From NCBI GenBank assembly GCA_030867875.1, contig JAOWCC010001501.1, positions 24,735,036-24,799,035 on the forward strand: a stretch of 64,000 bases of DNA, read 5' to 3'. Positions 45,926 through 56,753 of the stretch are shown here, piece by piece (the stretch's first letter is position 1; every line of letters starts with the position of its first letter). This DNA is from Actinernus sp. WN-2022. Lineage: Eukaryota > Cnidaria > Anthozoa > Actiniaria > Actinernidae. Below the pieces are notes generated by a model, which worked only from the letters and a program-made list of their open reading frames with translations, was not told where the DNA came from and searched no databases. The translations under genes and the position numbers were made by a program.

Positions 45926-46154
45926 CGTTTTCAAAGTCTGAGTCTTGAATGTGTGACATTTTCCGCGAACTGATTTGAATAATCAATGAGCTCCGCAGTG
46001 TTCGTTTTGCTTTTGAGATTGCACTAAAATGTCTTCCTACCAAACCAAATGTTTTGAAAGTTTCATTTTACTTTTTAATACGGATCTGAATAGTTTCCAC
46101 CTGATGTTTTATGGATATTTTAATTTGTTGTCTGATTAATACACAGTAATTTGC

Positions 46155-47120
46155 GGCACCAACAAAACCTGGATCGGATCGGACCGGATCACGGATCGGA
46201 TCGGATCGGATCACATATATTATGATTTCTCACCAAAAAATCACAGGGCCATTTAATTTGCTCGAGGGTTTACCTATCCTTTAAGTCCAGATTTAAAGTC
46301 GGGATTTTTGAGTCAGGCTTTAGGATTTAAGCATACTAGCACTGTCGTGGAGATTTATATTCCATCACCCAGATCACCGACTGACAAAAGAAGTGGTTCG
46401 ATCGTGAAGATGCATAAACGAAACCCGGCCATAAATTAATTAAAAGTGTATCATGGACATGGCGAAACGGATCAGTGTACCAGCAGACATTTGCATACAT
46501 TTAAAGCTTCGACGATAATTTGACAGGAATTTTTACAATGTGAGTTACAGTTTAACTCACATTACAGGGGAATCGATGCAGGAGTGTTAACAGCGCGACT
46601 GGTCTAGACAGCAAAAGCACGGAGGTTGTATTCAAACGAGTACTCGAGTTTAGCAGGGCTAGGAAATGGCCAAACAAAAAGGGAACCAGTTCAGGGAAGA
46701 CAATATTGTCTATTATCCATGATTTCCTCTTTTTTTGTGTGTGGAAGAATTAAACTGTTTGGAGCCCTTTCATAAGCCTTCGAAAAATGTTTAGGTCGCA
46801 TTATAATTTTTGTGTCGATGAAATCGACACGCCGGACTAAGCTTCGTAGAATTGAACAACTGACTCACACCACGAAAGGTTTCACTTGAAATTCGGGGGA
46901 AATGCTGGAGGAAATGACTGTCAAAGGGCAAAATATAAAGAGAAACATAATTTTTTATGTATTTTATACTTAGCTGTCAAAGCAAAAAAAACAAACGTGA
47001 TATATAAACGAAACGGGTCGTAATTTGTTGTGGCGGAAAAAATATAATTCAACCGTAAATGTGATCCGGTCCGGTCCGATCCGGTCCGATCCGATCCGAT
47101 CCAGGTTTTGTTGGTGCCGG
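46155..47120. mobile_element. 966 bp TIR element with GGATC-pentamer ends, 9 bp target duplication
   Basis: Ends: GGCACCAACAAAACCTGG followed by (GGATC)n-like pentamers to 46214; at the right, pentamers from 47059, then CCAGGTTTTGTTGGTGCC. The flanks GTAATTTGC at 46146-46154 and 47121-47129 are identical. An 8-9 bp duplication suggests hAT-type transposition. No transposase frame in the 840 bp interior. Confidence 0.8.
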
Positions 47121-47559
47121 GTAATTTGCAAAATTTGCATGAGATTGTACCGAATCTTCTGGAGTTTTGATTTCAGCTTCTTTGTGACCAGTTAATAAAA
47201 TATTCAAGTCTGCGGGTATCCAGCTAATAGAGAGATTTAAGCATCGCGTTCTTCCTTCCCGCGAACGGCAGAAATGAAAACATGACCACAATTTTCGCGC
47301 GTTTGCTGCTTGACATTTTCAGTTTTTACGTAAGGTCGAGTAGATCCGCGTTTGTTGTGAACGTTGGAATTCTTTTCCACTTTTCTTATATATTTATTTT
47401 GTATTTTGACGGCGGGCTGACGTTTCCCGTTTGCCGTACAACACGGTGCTTAATCTCTCAAAACGTTTAAGATATTAGTAAACTTTCATGGTTCTCAAAT
47501 TAAAGGTTCCGTTTCTTATTAGCGATCTCACATAAAACACAAACATGTTCTCATATGCC

Positions 47560-47770
47560 ACGTCTTGCGTGTTCTTCAGCATTCTTGCTGGTCTTCTTAA
47601 AGTATACCTTCTTGCATCTTCTTGCGGGTTGATCTTCTTGCGGAATGAACTTCTTGCTGGTTGATCTTCTTGCGGAAAGAACTTCTTGCGGGTCTTAAGT
47701 TCTTGCGTTAGTTCAGTAATTTCAAGCGCATGCGGCACGCAAGAACCTGTTGGCTTGCGGCCGCAAAAAG
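47560..47770. repeat. TTCTTGCG interspersed array, reverse
   Basis: About eleven TTCTTGCG or near-match cores; reverse complement of the array at 44925-45115. The last part turns to CGCAAGAACC again. Confidence 0.8.
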
Positions 47771-48429
47771 AAGTTATTGCGCATGCATTATTTTACGGCT
47801 GTACTGTACATGTAGAGTACTGAGTTTGTTGATTGATTCCTTGCCAAAGTTTTATTATCCTGGCTACCAGAGATTCAATCTACATACAGTACAAAGTCAT
47901 GTAATACCTCTCTCCAAAGTTTAAGAAGCAAAGTGCTGCTGATTTAAATCTAATCCTAAATAAAGAAATCCATAGATATAATACCAGGCAAAGAAACAAT
48001 ATACATTTATACAAGGGAGCACGTCCAAATATCGGGCGGAAATCCGATTATCGGAATTGGATCTGATGCCCTTTCCGATACTTGAGCATCGGGAAAATGT
48101 AGAGGTACATGTACATGTACTTTCAAGTCTTGTCCAATTCCGATAGCAAATATTCCGATTCGATCCGATCCGATCGGATATTACAGTGACTTGTTCGGAA
48201 ATCACATCGATCTGTCGGATTTCCAAGTATGCTCTATTAAATTTTTGTAAACATGATTTACGCCAGCACGAGTTCACATAAATCCGAGTTGAACTCAGTG
48301 GAGCCGAACTAAATTGTTGTGCTGCTCAGGCACCGATCCCATGCTTCGGAAAACAACACACAGACCCCAAGACAGACATGAAGAACTACATTTTTATTTG
48401 ACCCGATAGAGCAACTAACATTGCATTGC
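47771..48429. other. Intronic stretch with CGATCCGAT repeats
   Basis: Positions 48026-48230 are rich in TCCGAT/ATCGGA motifs (ATTCGATCCGATCCGATCGG) and begin with ACGTCCAAATATCGG. That last motif recurs complemented at 53470-53495. Confidence 0.5.
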
Positions 48430-50190
48430 ATTTCTTTCACCAGGATTAACGCGTGACAAATTCTAATTCATGACAAACAGTTTTACAAAGTACAGTAAGA
48501 TGGTTTTGGTAAATACCCTGCATACCAGAGCCGTCAAAAAGTCAAGATTCTTAAAATAAAAGTCCCCGTCAATCGTGAACTGTCAGCCAGACACGTGTCT
48601 CATTTCTGACACAAATGCAGTGGGGGCGCAATTAATTTCCATTTACGCGAAACTGACTGATCTGATCCGATGCATTAAAGCTCTTTTAATTCAAAAGGAA
48701 TTGGACTTTCCCAGTAGAAGTTTTCTGGTAAGAGTATAGAAGTTTTTGCATGTCTTTCAATATGACAAACGTTGCTTCAAAACTCTGTTGATGTTCTTTA
48801 AAAAATCAGACTGACACGTTCACGTCTGAGTGATTGCACATGGAAATTAAGACTCCAAGAAGAGTTGAGATTTTTATACTCAAACATTTACAATGATTTC
48901 TGCCGAAACCTTTTAATGCTAGTAACAAGACAAGGATCTGCTGTACATGTAAATGTGAAACTACACTGAAGCAAAAGTTTATTTGGTGTTATGCTTTGCG
49001 CTCAGCGAGTGAGTCAAGCTTTAAAGTGGGCCACATACCGCCGGTCTGGGAACTATTAGCGAGCAGCCGTTGTTTTGTTTATTTTACGGCTCACAATATT
49101 TCGATAACTGCATGGTCCGAATTTACTTGAAAACTTCATGCAATGACTTTTACAAAGATCTGGAAGTCTGACGGATCTGAATATTATTGTGGATATACGG
49201 ATAACCTTTACAAAATTGAACACTTCCGAAATTGGGACGTGCGATTTATAGTAACACATTCCTTTCATTTATTACCCTTCCGGCTTTCGATTCAAACCGG
49301 GTTCAAAGCATCAGATTTAGCCTTATTATACTGACTGGACTGAAGTAAACTCTACAGTAACTGTTGTCCTCCTGTAGTCCATTCGAAAATGAGCCGAAAA
49401 GTTCAGTTAGTCAAAGTCCGAATAAAGTTTACAACTCAGGTTGGTCGAATTGACCGAGTGAGCCGGAAAAAATAACTTGATCTTGGATGGGCAAGGATCG
49501 AAATTTCGAAGCGACATTTTGAAGAAGTGAAGTTTCGTGCGAATATTCACAGTGTACCAAACGAAATTTTGCACTATATTTCATACAGTGCAGCGAATTT
49601 TCGTGCTAACCTGTCGCAGAGGACTGCAAAATGTCGCACAGATTAAACAAAAAGCTTAACGAATTTTCATCGAAATATCGCCGAAATTTCGATTCGTAAA
49701 TTTTTTTGTTCATTTTCGTCGTAAATCCCTGAAAAGCCTACCCTGGGTGCCAGAGGTTCTACTGCCCTCTCTAAGCCAAAGTTTAGGATCGGTACCGATA
49801 TGCGATACTTATTTCCGTTTCCGAGTCTTTCGGTACCGATACTGTATTTATTTCCGATTCCCATTCAATCGGCACCGATTCAATCGGGTGGACCTTCAGT
49901 GACATCGGAATCGTACGAAAGCCGAGAAGGGCCACTCACTTCCGAGTTCTACTTTTTGACTTCCGAGTTTAAAACTTCCGAGTTCAAAATTTCCGAGTTC
50001 AAAACTTCCGAGTTCAAAACTTCCGAGTTCAAAACTTCCGAGTTCAAAATTTCCGAGTTCAAAACTTCCGAGTTCAAAACTTCCGAGTTCAAAACTTCCG
50101 AGTTCAAAACTTCCGAGTTCAAAACTTCCGAGTTCAAAACTTCCGAGTTCAAAACTTCCGAATTTAAAATTTCCGAGTTCGAAACAATCA
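48430..50190. mobile_element. Left arm of a ~6.3 kb inverted structure
   Basis: The outer 550 bp (48430-48985) reads as the reverse complement of 54229-54735 at roughly 85-90 percent by eye. Shared blocks include TTTCTTTCACCAGGATTA, GTCTCATTTCTGAC, TTAAAGCTCTTTTAATTCAA and TTTCTGCCGAAACCTTTTAA. The inner end carries the 15 bp array and its shared border GAAAGCCGAGAAGGGCCACT. The middle differs from the right arm. Confidence 0.7.
49961..50185. repeat. 15 bp minisatellite TTCCGAGTTCAAAAC, 15 units
   Basis: TTCCGA starts every 15 bp from 49961 to 50171 in perfect register, with C/T variation only at one position in most units. Because 15 is a multiple of 3, it stays open as a KTSEF pentapeptide repeat. 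Confidence 0.95.
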
Positions 50191-53155
50191 TTTAGTTTGG
50201 ATGTTATGTATAAATGCGGATGTATAAATGTATGATTCTTTCCAGATAGACATTGTGTTGGATGTTATACTTGGCCAACCGTGCGTCCTTGTTTAGCTGG
50301 GACAAGGGATTCGAGAACACAGGATTGAATGTATTTAATTTATTTTGATTAAAGGCAACATTAACATTTTTTTGCTTTGTGCATTGGTATTTTTCCTTAG
50401 CAAGACCGCGTCCTGCGCAAGATATTTTTGCGGTGGGTGGTTACATGAATGTTGTTTCACTGATTTCCTTGGAATACATACTTACAGAAAATATACTTAT
50501 CTCGGGAAATTGTGGCAAATTGTCACTTTGTCTCTATGTATTACGGTACAGAAGAAAACCGTAATGAGACAGGTTAATTTGGTATTTACACCGACCCCTA
50601 AAATATGAAAAAGCTGTCGCTCTAGGTCAATTAATATTTTTCTTAATGGAATGAAGATTGAACTTGACATACGGGAAACTGTTTCTCCAACTTGTTGTTT
50701 ATTATGAAAAACACATGTAGACCAACTCATACTTTACTGATGAATTGTGCTGGTTGCAACTTTTACCACTACATGTTTTTACACCTTATAAGTATTCTAA
50801 CCAATAATTGGTCAACAGTGCAGTCAATCGATCGTTAATCGATAAAATCGTTATCAATTAATCACCTGTATCGGAAATCGAATACCAAGCGATGGCTAAC
50901 AATGTGACCTTACATATCGATTTACCGATTGCCAAATAGAATCCAAATAGACTACAAGTTTCTATCGACTTTCACAAATTAAATGGCTTCAGTGTGAGAA
51001 AACACGCAATTATGGCATGATTAGTATTGGAGGTCACGGCTCGTGCTCGAGTAAAGTTAAGAACGTGTGCGAAGGATCTAGAGTAAAGGGTAAAGTGGGA
51101 TTCCTCCATAAATTGATACTTTTTATCTTGGAACAGATTTTGGAACATAAAAGACTCGGTAAATTGCTCCCATAATAACAATATATACTAGAAGTAATCA
51201 TAGATTATCAAAGTGCGTTCGACATATTTTTGAAAGAGAAAGGACTGTGGTGACAGTCTGAAAAGCTGAAAAATTGCTGCAATGATGTGGACGGTGTACG
51301 TAATCCTGATCAAAAGTGCTTGTTTTTAAACTAATGTGAAAATTTTGATGTCTTGACTTATACATGTACATGTATGTTAATATACAAGGGGATGCATCTG
51401 GGTATAAAACTGTAATTATCTTTGTGTAACATTGAATCATTGGATGTGATGCTTATGGGGCTATATGTATACAATCATGTGTGTTTTATATGGTTATGGC
51501 ATTGATTTGAGAATTAGTAGCACATTTTGCTGTTTGGTATACAGTGTAAAGCAATAATTGAAGTTAGTGTAGAACACAAATCAACCCAGGCTATAGCTAC
51601 ATACATTTACATACATACATGCATACATTTACATGAACTTTATTTGAGTGTCAATAGTATTTAGCTGTAAAGCTAATTGGGGACACTATATTACAGGATA
51701 TATAAAATACACTATATTACAGGATATATAAAGGGATTCACATAAAGTACGTATAAATAAATATTACTATTCAGATGTGTATAAACTGAATTCCAGTTCT
51801 TAGAACATAAACTATATAGGTGTGTATAAAGTACAGCCCATGCAGTTCTTTCGATTCAGATCATTCACATTACTACTCATTAGGTTTCCCGGGTATTTTT
51901 CAAGTGAGAACAAGGTTGGCTGCAGAATATTGAGCGCCATTGTTAGTTCCAGAATAATAATTTTATGGTCAATGTTGGTAGCCGGTTCCTGGCTTTGATC
52001 GCTTTGATCAGCCTTGTTTCAGGTCTGTTAGAAATTCAGTGTAGATTAATTGAACACAGCAATGAAGTCAGTACTTTAAATTTCCCTCACATTGTACTGT
52101 GTTGATATTCCAGTTCCTTGGCATATCTAAGTGTCGGTATAGATTAACTCTCTGTCTGAAATATGTATTCTGTAGTGTTAATTTGAATCCGTTAATTTGT
52201 ATAACCAAGATGTACACAGTGTTCTCGTAACTCACAAGATACGGCGATTACGGCTATCTAGAAAACTCAGAACTTGTTTCTCTTCAGCCAGGTTATATTA
52301 CTGTTTGTAGTTTCGGTATCTGTATGTACAGCGAAAAGCAGAATCCAGTACAGCGAGCAAGCCAACAGAATTCACTCGGTTGTTTACAAATTATGGTGAG
52401 TTGATTTGACTCGGTTCTCTGTTCAACTTCGCTGGTGTCGTCACCGCGCCGACAAAACAGACCACACTGAAATATTCATATCCATGTATTTCTCTTCAGC
52501 CTTCAGGTATGATTTATAGCATCTTGACCATTTGCAGTTTTGCCTTTTTGGTATCGGCAAACCGAACAGCATAATTTCGGGTTCAGCATAAATAAAAATT
52601 ATGGCCGAGTTGAATGTTCAAGGTACTCCAGATGTACTACACACTTTCCTCAGGCTTTGCTCAATTGTACTTGCGAACCTTTGAAACATCATTGCATTGC
52701 ATTGCTGGAAAATAAGGCAAGTAACTAACCGATCGCGAAACAAAACAGAAGCCATGAATCATGATGGCATTCACCAAAATCGTCGCTCGCATCGTGTACG
52801 TGTGGTTACCAATTCCCCGGCCGAGATAATTTATACACAAATCTCGATTTCTTTTGCCTTAGCCCAATCTCGTACCCAGACCCCATTTGTTCCACTGCAA
52901 GATTAGTATGCGTTCTCCTTCGTCGAACGCAAAAACCATTGAAATTTATCAATCGCGTAATGTCTGCCCGGCCTGGGTCTCTACCGAGCTATAACTAAGA
53001 AAAATCGACCTTAAACTTAGTTCTTTACACTCAAATTATATTCAGGAAAGGGACCAAACCTTACCAAAACATTGAGGATAAAATAATTCACTCCAAGGAA
53101 GTCAATTCCAAGAAATGACTCCGTTGTCAATGTGATGTTTGTGAAAAGCAGCTTT
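50191..53155. other. Loop of the inverted structure
   Basis: No coding motifs recognised. A SINE-tail fragment lies at 51636-51690 (ACTTTATTTGAGTGTCAATA ... AATTGGGGACACTA). ACTATATTACAGGATATATA is duplicated at 51690-51730. Confidence 0.5.
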
Positions 53156-53158
53156 AAT

Positions 53159-53385
53159 TTGAACTCGGAAGTTTTGAACTTGGAAATTTTGAACTCGGAA
53201 ATTTTGAAACTCGGAAGTTTTGAACTTGGAAATTTTGAACTTGGAAGTTTTGAACTTGGAAGTTTTGAACTCGGAAATTTTGAACTTGGAAATTTTGAAC
53301 TCGGAAGTTTTGAACTCGGAAATTTTGAAACTCGGAAGTTTTGAACTCGGAAATTTTGAACTCGGAAATTTTGAACTCGGAAGTC
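53159..53385. repeat. 15 bp minisatellite, inverted array, 15 units
   Basis: GAACTCGGAAGTTTT-type units, the complement of the array at 49961-50185. It is more variable (CTCGG/CTTGG, AAG/AAA), with two 16 bp units that break the register. Confidence 0.9.
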
Positions 53386-53938
53386 AAAAAGTACAACTCG
53401 GAAGTGAGTGGCCCTTCTCGGCTTTCGTAGAATCAGATCTATTACCGAATGAGCGGAATCGGTCAGGACCAATTCCGATATTTGGACGCGTTCCCTTAGG
53501 CCCAACAGAACTGGGGTAAACAACAATTTTTTTTGTTATACTTTATTTAATCATGGAAATCTCTTCACATAATTTATACTGTATGCTCAGATTCCAGAGA
53601 GCCGGCCGTGAGCCTACATGTATATTAAAACTAATTACAAAATTTATAATATGAATTAAATACAAGATTGGCAGAAAAGTAACTACATATGCTCATTCCA
53701 AAAGGGCCATGAGCCTATATTAAGACTATATACAGTACCACCTGGAATTATTGAAGCATCAGAGGAAAACCATGGTCATTGGATGCGGTTTTACCACACT
53801 TAATGGACGAGGTTTACTGTCAGTGGTTCGTGGTCAAATTATTCACCGCAATGAAAGCTGCGGTCAAAATCCATGGTCATGACACAATACTATGTATAAG
53901 TTTAATAAACATACATGTTTCAAACGGCGGGTACATGT

Positions 53939-54236
53939 AGAGAAGCACACTTCAGTGAAACTAACTAGAATCTTTTATTTAACGGTGGGTACAGATTAGC
54001 ACTCATCGTATATCGGTGAAACTAACACTTTAGAATATTTTATTTTCGCTTCATTCAGAACTCAAACAGCAGGTAGAGAAGCACTCGTCAACTGATAAAA
54101 CTAACACTTTAGAATCTTTTATTTTCGCTTCATTCAGAATTCTAGCGGTGGCCCCTGTAGAGAAGCACTCGTCGGTGAAACTAAAACTTTAGAATATTTT
54201 ATTTTTGCTTCATTCAGAACTCTAACAGCAGGTAGA
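53939..54236. repeat. 80 bp tandem repeat, about 4 units
   Basis: AGAAGCACTCGTC ... CTAACACTTTAGAAT ... TTCGCTTCATTCAGAA recurs at about 79-80 bp intervals (CTAACACTTT-type at 54022, 54101, 54181), with a degenerate first unit. Confidence 0.85.
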
Positions 54237-55124
54237 AAATAAACTTTTGCTTCAGACTGTGTAGTTTCACATTTATGGCAGCAGATCCCTGTCTTGTTAC
54301 TAGTATTAAAACGTTTCGGCAGAAATCATTGTAAATATTTGCGTATTACAATCTCAACTCTTCTTGGAGTCTGAATTTTCATGTGCAATCAGTCAGGCGT
54401 GAACATGTCAGTCGTGCAAAAACTTCTATACTCTTACCAGGAAACTGGGAAAGTGCAATTCCTTTTGAATTAAAAGAGCTTTAATGCATCGGATCAGATC
54501 AGTCAGTTCGCATAAATCGAAATTATTGCGCCGCCACTGTATTTTTGTCAGAAATGAGACACACATCTGGCTGACAGTTCATGATTGATGGGGACTTTTA
54601 TTGTATAAGAATCTTGACTTTTTGATGCCTCTGGCACACAGGGTATTTACTAAAACCATCTTACTGTTCATTTGTAAGACTGTTTGTCATGAATTCGAAT
54701 TTGTCACACATTAATCCTGGTGAAAGAAAGGTTAAAGTACGAAATTGTGCAATGAGCACGTACGCTTGCCGCATATCACAATATTTTGATATTAAAACCT
54801 GGTCCGAAATATAGTCAAAATGTTGCTTGTAGGTTGGCAATATTTTGCCTTGGCATTCAAATTTTCGCATATCTGATTGATTCTTCATCAAAATTTTGAA
54901 CGAGTGAAATTCGTTGAAATACGTTTGCATGACTTTTGCACAATACTGTATCTTCACACTAGTCAATGATTTTGGTATTTCGGCGTGATAAAAATCTCAG
55001 CAGCCGTGGCTGTGACCGCATCCAACTAATTACCGCAGTTGACTGCGGTTTTACCGAGGTCTTACCGCGGTAAAACTGCGGTCGTTCTATGGTCAAACCG
55101 CGGTATTACCACTGTAGTTTTAAT

Positions 55125-55500
55125 AAAACTATTTAAATACCATGCACTGAATGACTGGAATAGTTTGCCTTTAGAGCTGCGAAATTCAAATCCCCTGGCA
55201 GTTTAAAGAGATTTTATGAATGACATACATGCATGTAGTCCAAATTTTTGTGTACATGTATGCCTCACCTTAAATGTATAATAGTATTATAATTCTTATT
55301 ATAATTCTTCGATCATCACTGATCAATTTTAACTTTTTAATCTTTTTATGATCAAATCTTTGCTTAGTTTACATGTATATAATATTGTTTTTATTTGTAA
55401 GAAAAATGTTGTAGGGCCCCATTGAAAAACTCTTCGGAGGGAACACAAATACCTTAAGAGAGACAAAGAAGCAAAGTGATGACAGAGGAAAATAACCTCT
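55125..55500 (+). pseudogene. LINE C-terminal RT tail and 3' region
   Basis: YHALNDWNSLPLELRNSNPL (55135-55195) is the WNSLP tail of a CR1-type RT, followed by a stop, RFYE-like remains and an AT-rich 3' region. It ends less than 200 bp before ASCC3 exon 2. Confidence 0.6.
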
Positions 55501-55675
55501 GGTGCCACTGATACATACATGTATGTACATGCACAGCCTGGATTCTCAGTTCCATGTACAAGATAAATGTACCTTGTTGCTGATTGGTTCTCAGTCTATT
55601 TCACGTGACATGATTCCACCAATCATGTATGGTGATACATGTAAATCACACTCACTTATAATTATTTTCTAATAG

Positions 55676-55721
55676 GTCAAAGTTCTATTGAGGGAACTGT
55701 TCCAAGCTGCTGGAGAAATAG
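55676..55721 (+). CDS. ASCC3: ASCC3 exon 2 (46 bp)
   Basis: Acceptor TTTTCTAATAG, donor GTAAGT. In phase 0 it encodes VKVLLRELFQAAGEI plus one base. It continues the homology from exon 1 into a segment corresponding to the DLKDILHAAKQIVG helix of vertebrate ASCC3. It is too short for ORF scanning but is supported by matching phases on both sides. Confidence 0.8.
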
Positions 55722-56066
55722 GTAAGTAAAGCAAAGCTGTCAGGAGAAAAAGTACCGTCTGACATGTAGCTGCCATTTTGCCATAAAGTAACTGTCAGAA
55801 CTCTGCCAGGAGCCAGCTACATTATGTAGCTATTTTGAAAGCCCTGCATTATACAAAGAGTACAATGTACATGAACTTCCTAGATTGAGTTTTGAGTATT
55901 AACTTAAACTAAATAATGTACATTAAGCACCACACTTCTATCCATGTTGGCTAAATTTATTTTACCAGTTAATAATTTATGGCGATTGTGTATATTAATT
56001 TTATTAAATTGATGTTGTTGTTTTACTGTTTGTGACTGTCTAATATGTCATTGTGTTTGTTTACAG

Positions 56067-56753
56067 GTGGAATAACTTCTTCTGTTGAAGCCACAGAAGT
56101 TGCAGCGGTCTCTTTATTCAATGTCCTAAAAGACTGTCAATGCTTGGGTCAAAAAGAATCTTCCAAACTCAAGGCATTGTTTGGAGCTTTTCCTGCTTCC
56201 ATAGGCAGTAAAGCATGTCACATAGTGCAAACTATCACCCATTTATCATCTTTAGATAGAATATCTCAAATCCTAAGCAGGGATAAGAACAGTGTAGAAA
56301 AAAGTCAGGAAGGCAAAGAGTTTGGACATGGAATTCAGTTCTTTTATCCTACAATGGCATCCTGGGAAAGCGAGGACATCTTGAGCTCTGAATCAGAGGA
56401 TGAGGCAGAATCTAAATTGGATGAATTGTTCAGACAAGGTCATGCTACCAGAGACTCCAGTAAGACCCAACAGCAGCTGTCTAATGGAGTACATGTAGAC
56501 CATTCATGGTTAATGCAGCAGTGTGAAAAGCATTCTAAATCTTCTACTGGTGGATTATCAGGAGCTGATTTATGCTCAGCTGTATTTGATATTCTAAGCT
56601 CTGATAGGAAAACTGAGGCAATACAAGCAGATCTGTTTGACTTGCTTGGGTTTGATGCAATTGAATTTATTACTAGTTTACTCCAGGATCGATACAATAT
56701 TGTAACAGGAATACTGGATGGTGGGGACGAGCTTCCAATTGGTGATGGAAAAG
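56067..56753 (+). CDS. ASCC3: ASCC3 exon 3
   Basis: Acceptor TTTGTTTACAG at 56066; in phase 1 it completes a Gly and continues GITSSVEATEVAAVSLFNVL. It then gives KLKALFGAFPASIGSKACHI (vertebrate counterpart IKQMFGPFPSS...ACN), an acidic linker WESEDILSSESEDEAESKLD, and LCSAVFDILSSDRKTEAIQA followed by DLFDLLGFDAIEFITSLLQD (counterpart LQDELFELLGPEGLELIEKL). The donor is AAAAG/GTACAG, phase 1. It covers residues 88-316 of the N-terminal region that precedes the first helicase cassette and is used for ASCC complex contacts. No helicase motifs are expected or seen here. Confidence 0.9.

Larger units (their letters stand above)
53156..54740. mobile_element. Right arm of the ~6.3 kb inverted structure
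   Basis: The inner end is the inverted 15 bp array with border GGCCCTTCTCGGCTTTC. Then comes an insertion-like segment at 53530-53750 with TTTATTTAATCATGG (probable minus-strand LINE 3' end), the 80 bp repeats, and outer homology to 48430-48985 ending near CCTGGTGAAAGAAA. Confidence 0.7.
41860..55675 (+). other. ASCC3 intron 1 (13.8 kb, repeat-filled)
   Basis: Runs from the GTTTGC donor to TTTTCTAATAG. It contains the minisatellites, inverted arrays and transposon-like structures listed separately. Unlisted parts (about 41880-42660, 45970-46145, 50200-53150) show no coding evidence. Confidence 0.8.

Noticed and set aside
47475..47738. 87-codon minus-strand frame rich in FFPQED/RKKINPQED
   Set aside because: Arises from the TTCTTGCG interspersed repeats.
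49961..50185. CRISPR-like regular short repeats
   Set aside because: Head-to-tail 15 bp units without spacers in a eukaryotic intron.
49800..50195. 131-codon plus-strand frame of KTSEF repeats, and its antisense twin
   Set aside because: Produced by a 15 bp minisatellite whose period is a multiple of three; no splice or domain support.
53017..53526. 169-codon minus-strand frame and overlapping frames on both strands
   Set aside because: Same minisatellite effect in the inverted array; flanking residues show no family motif.
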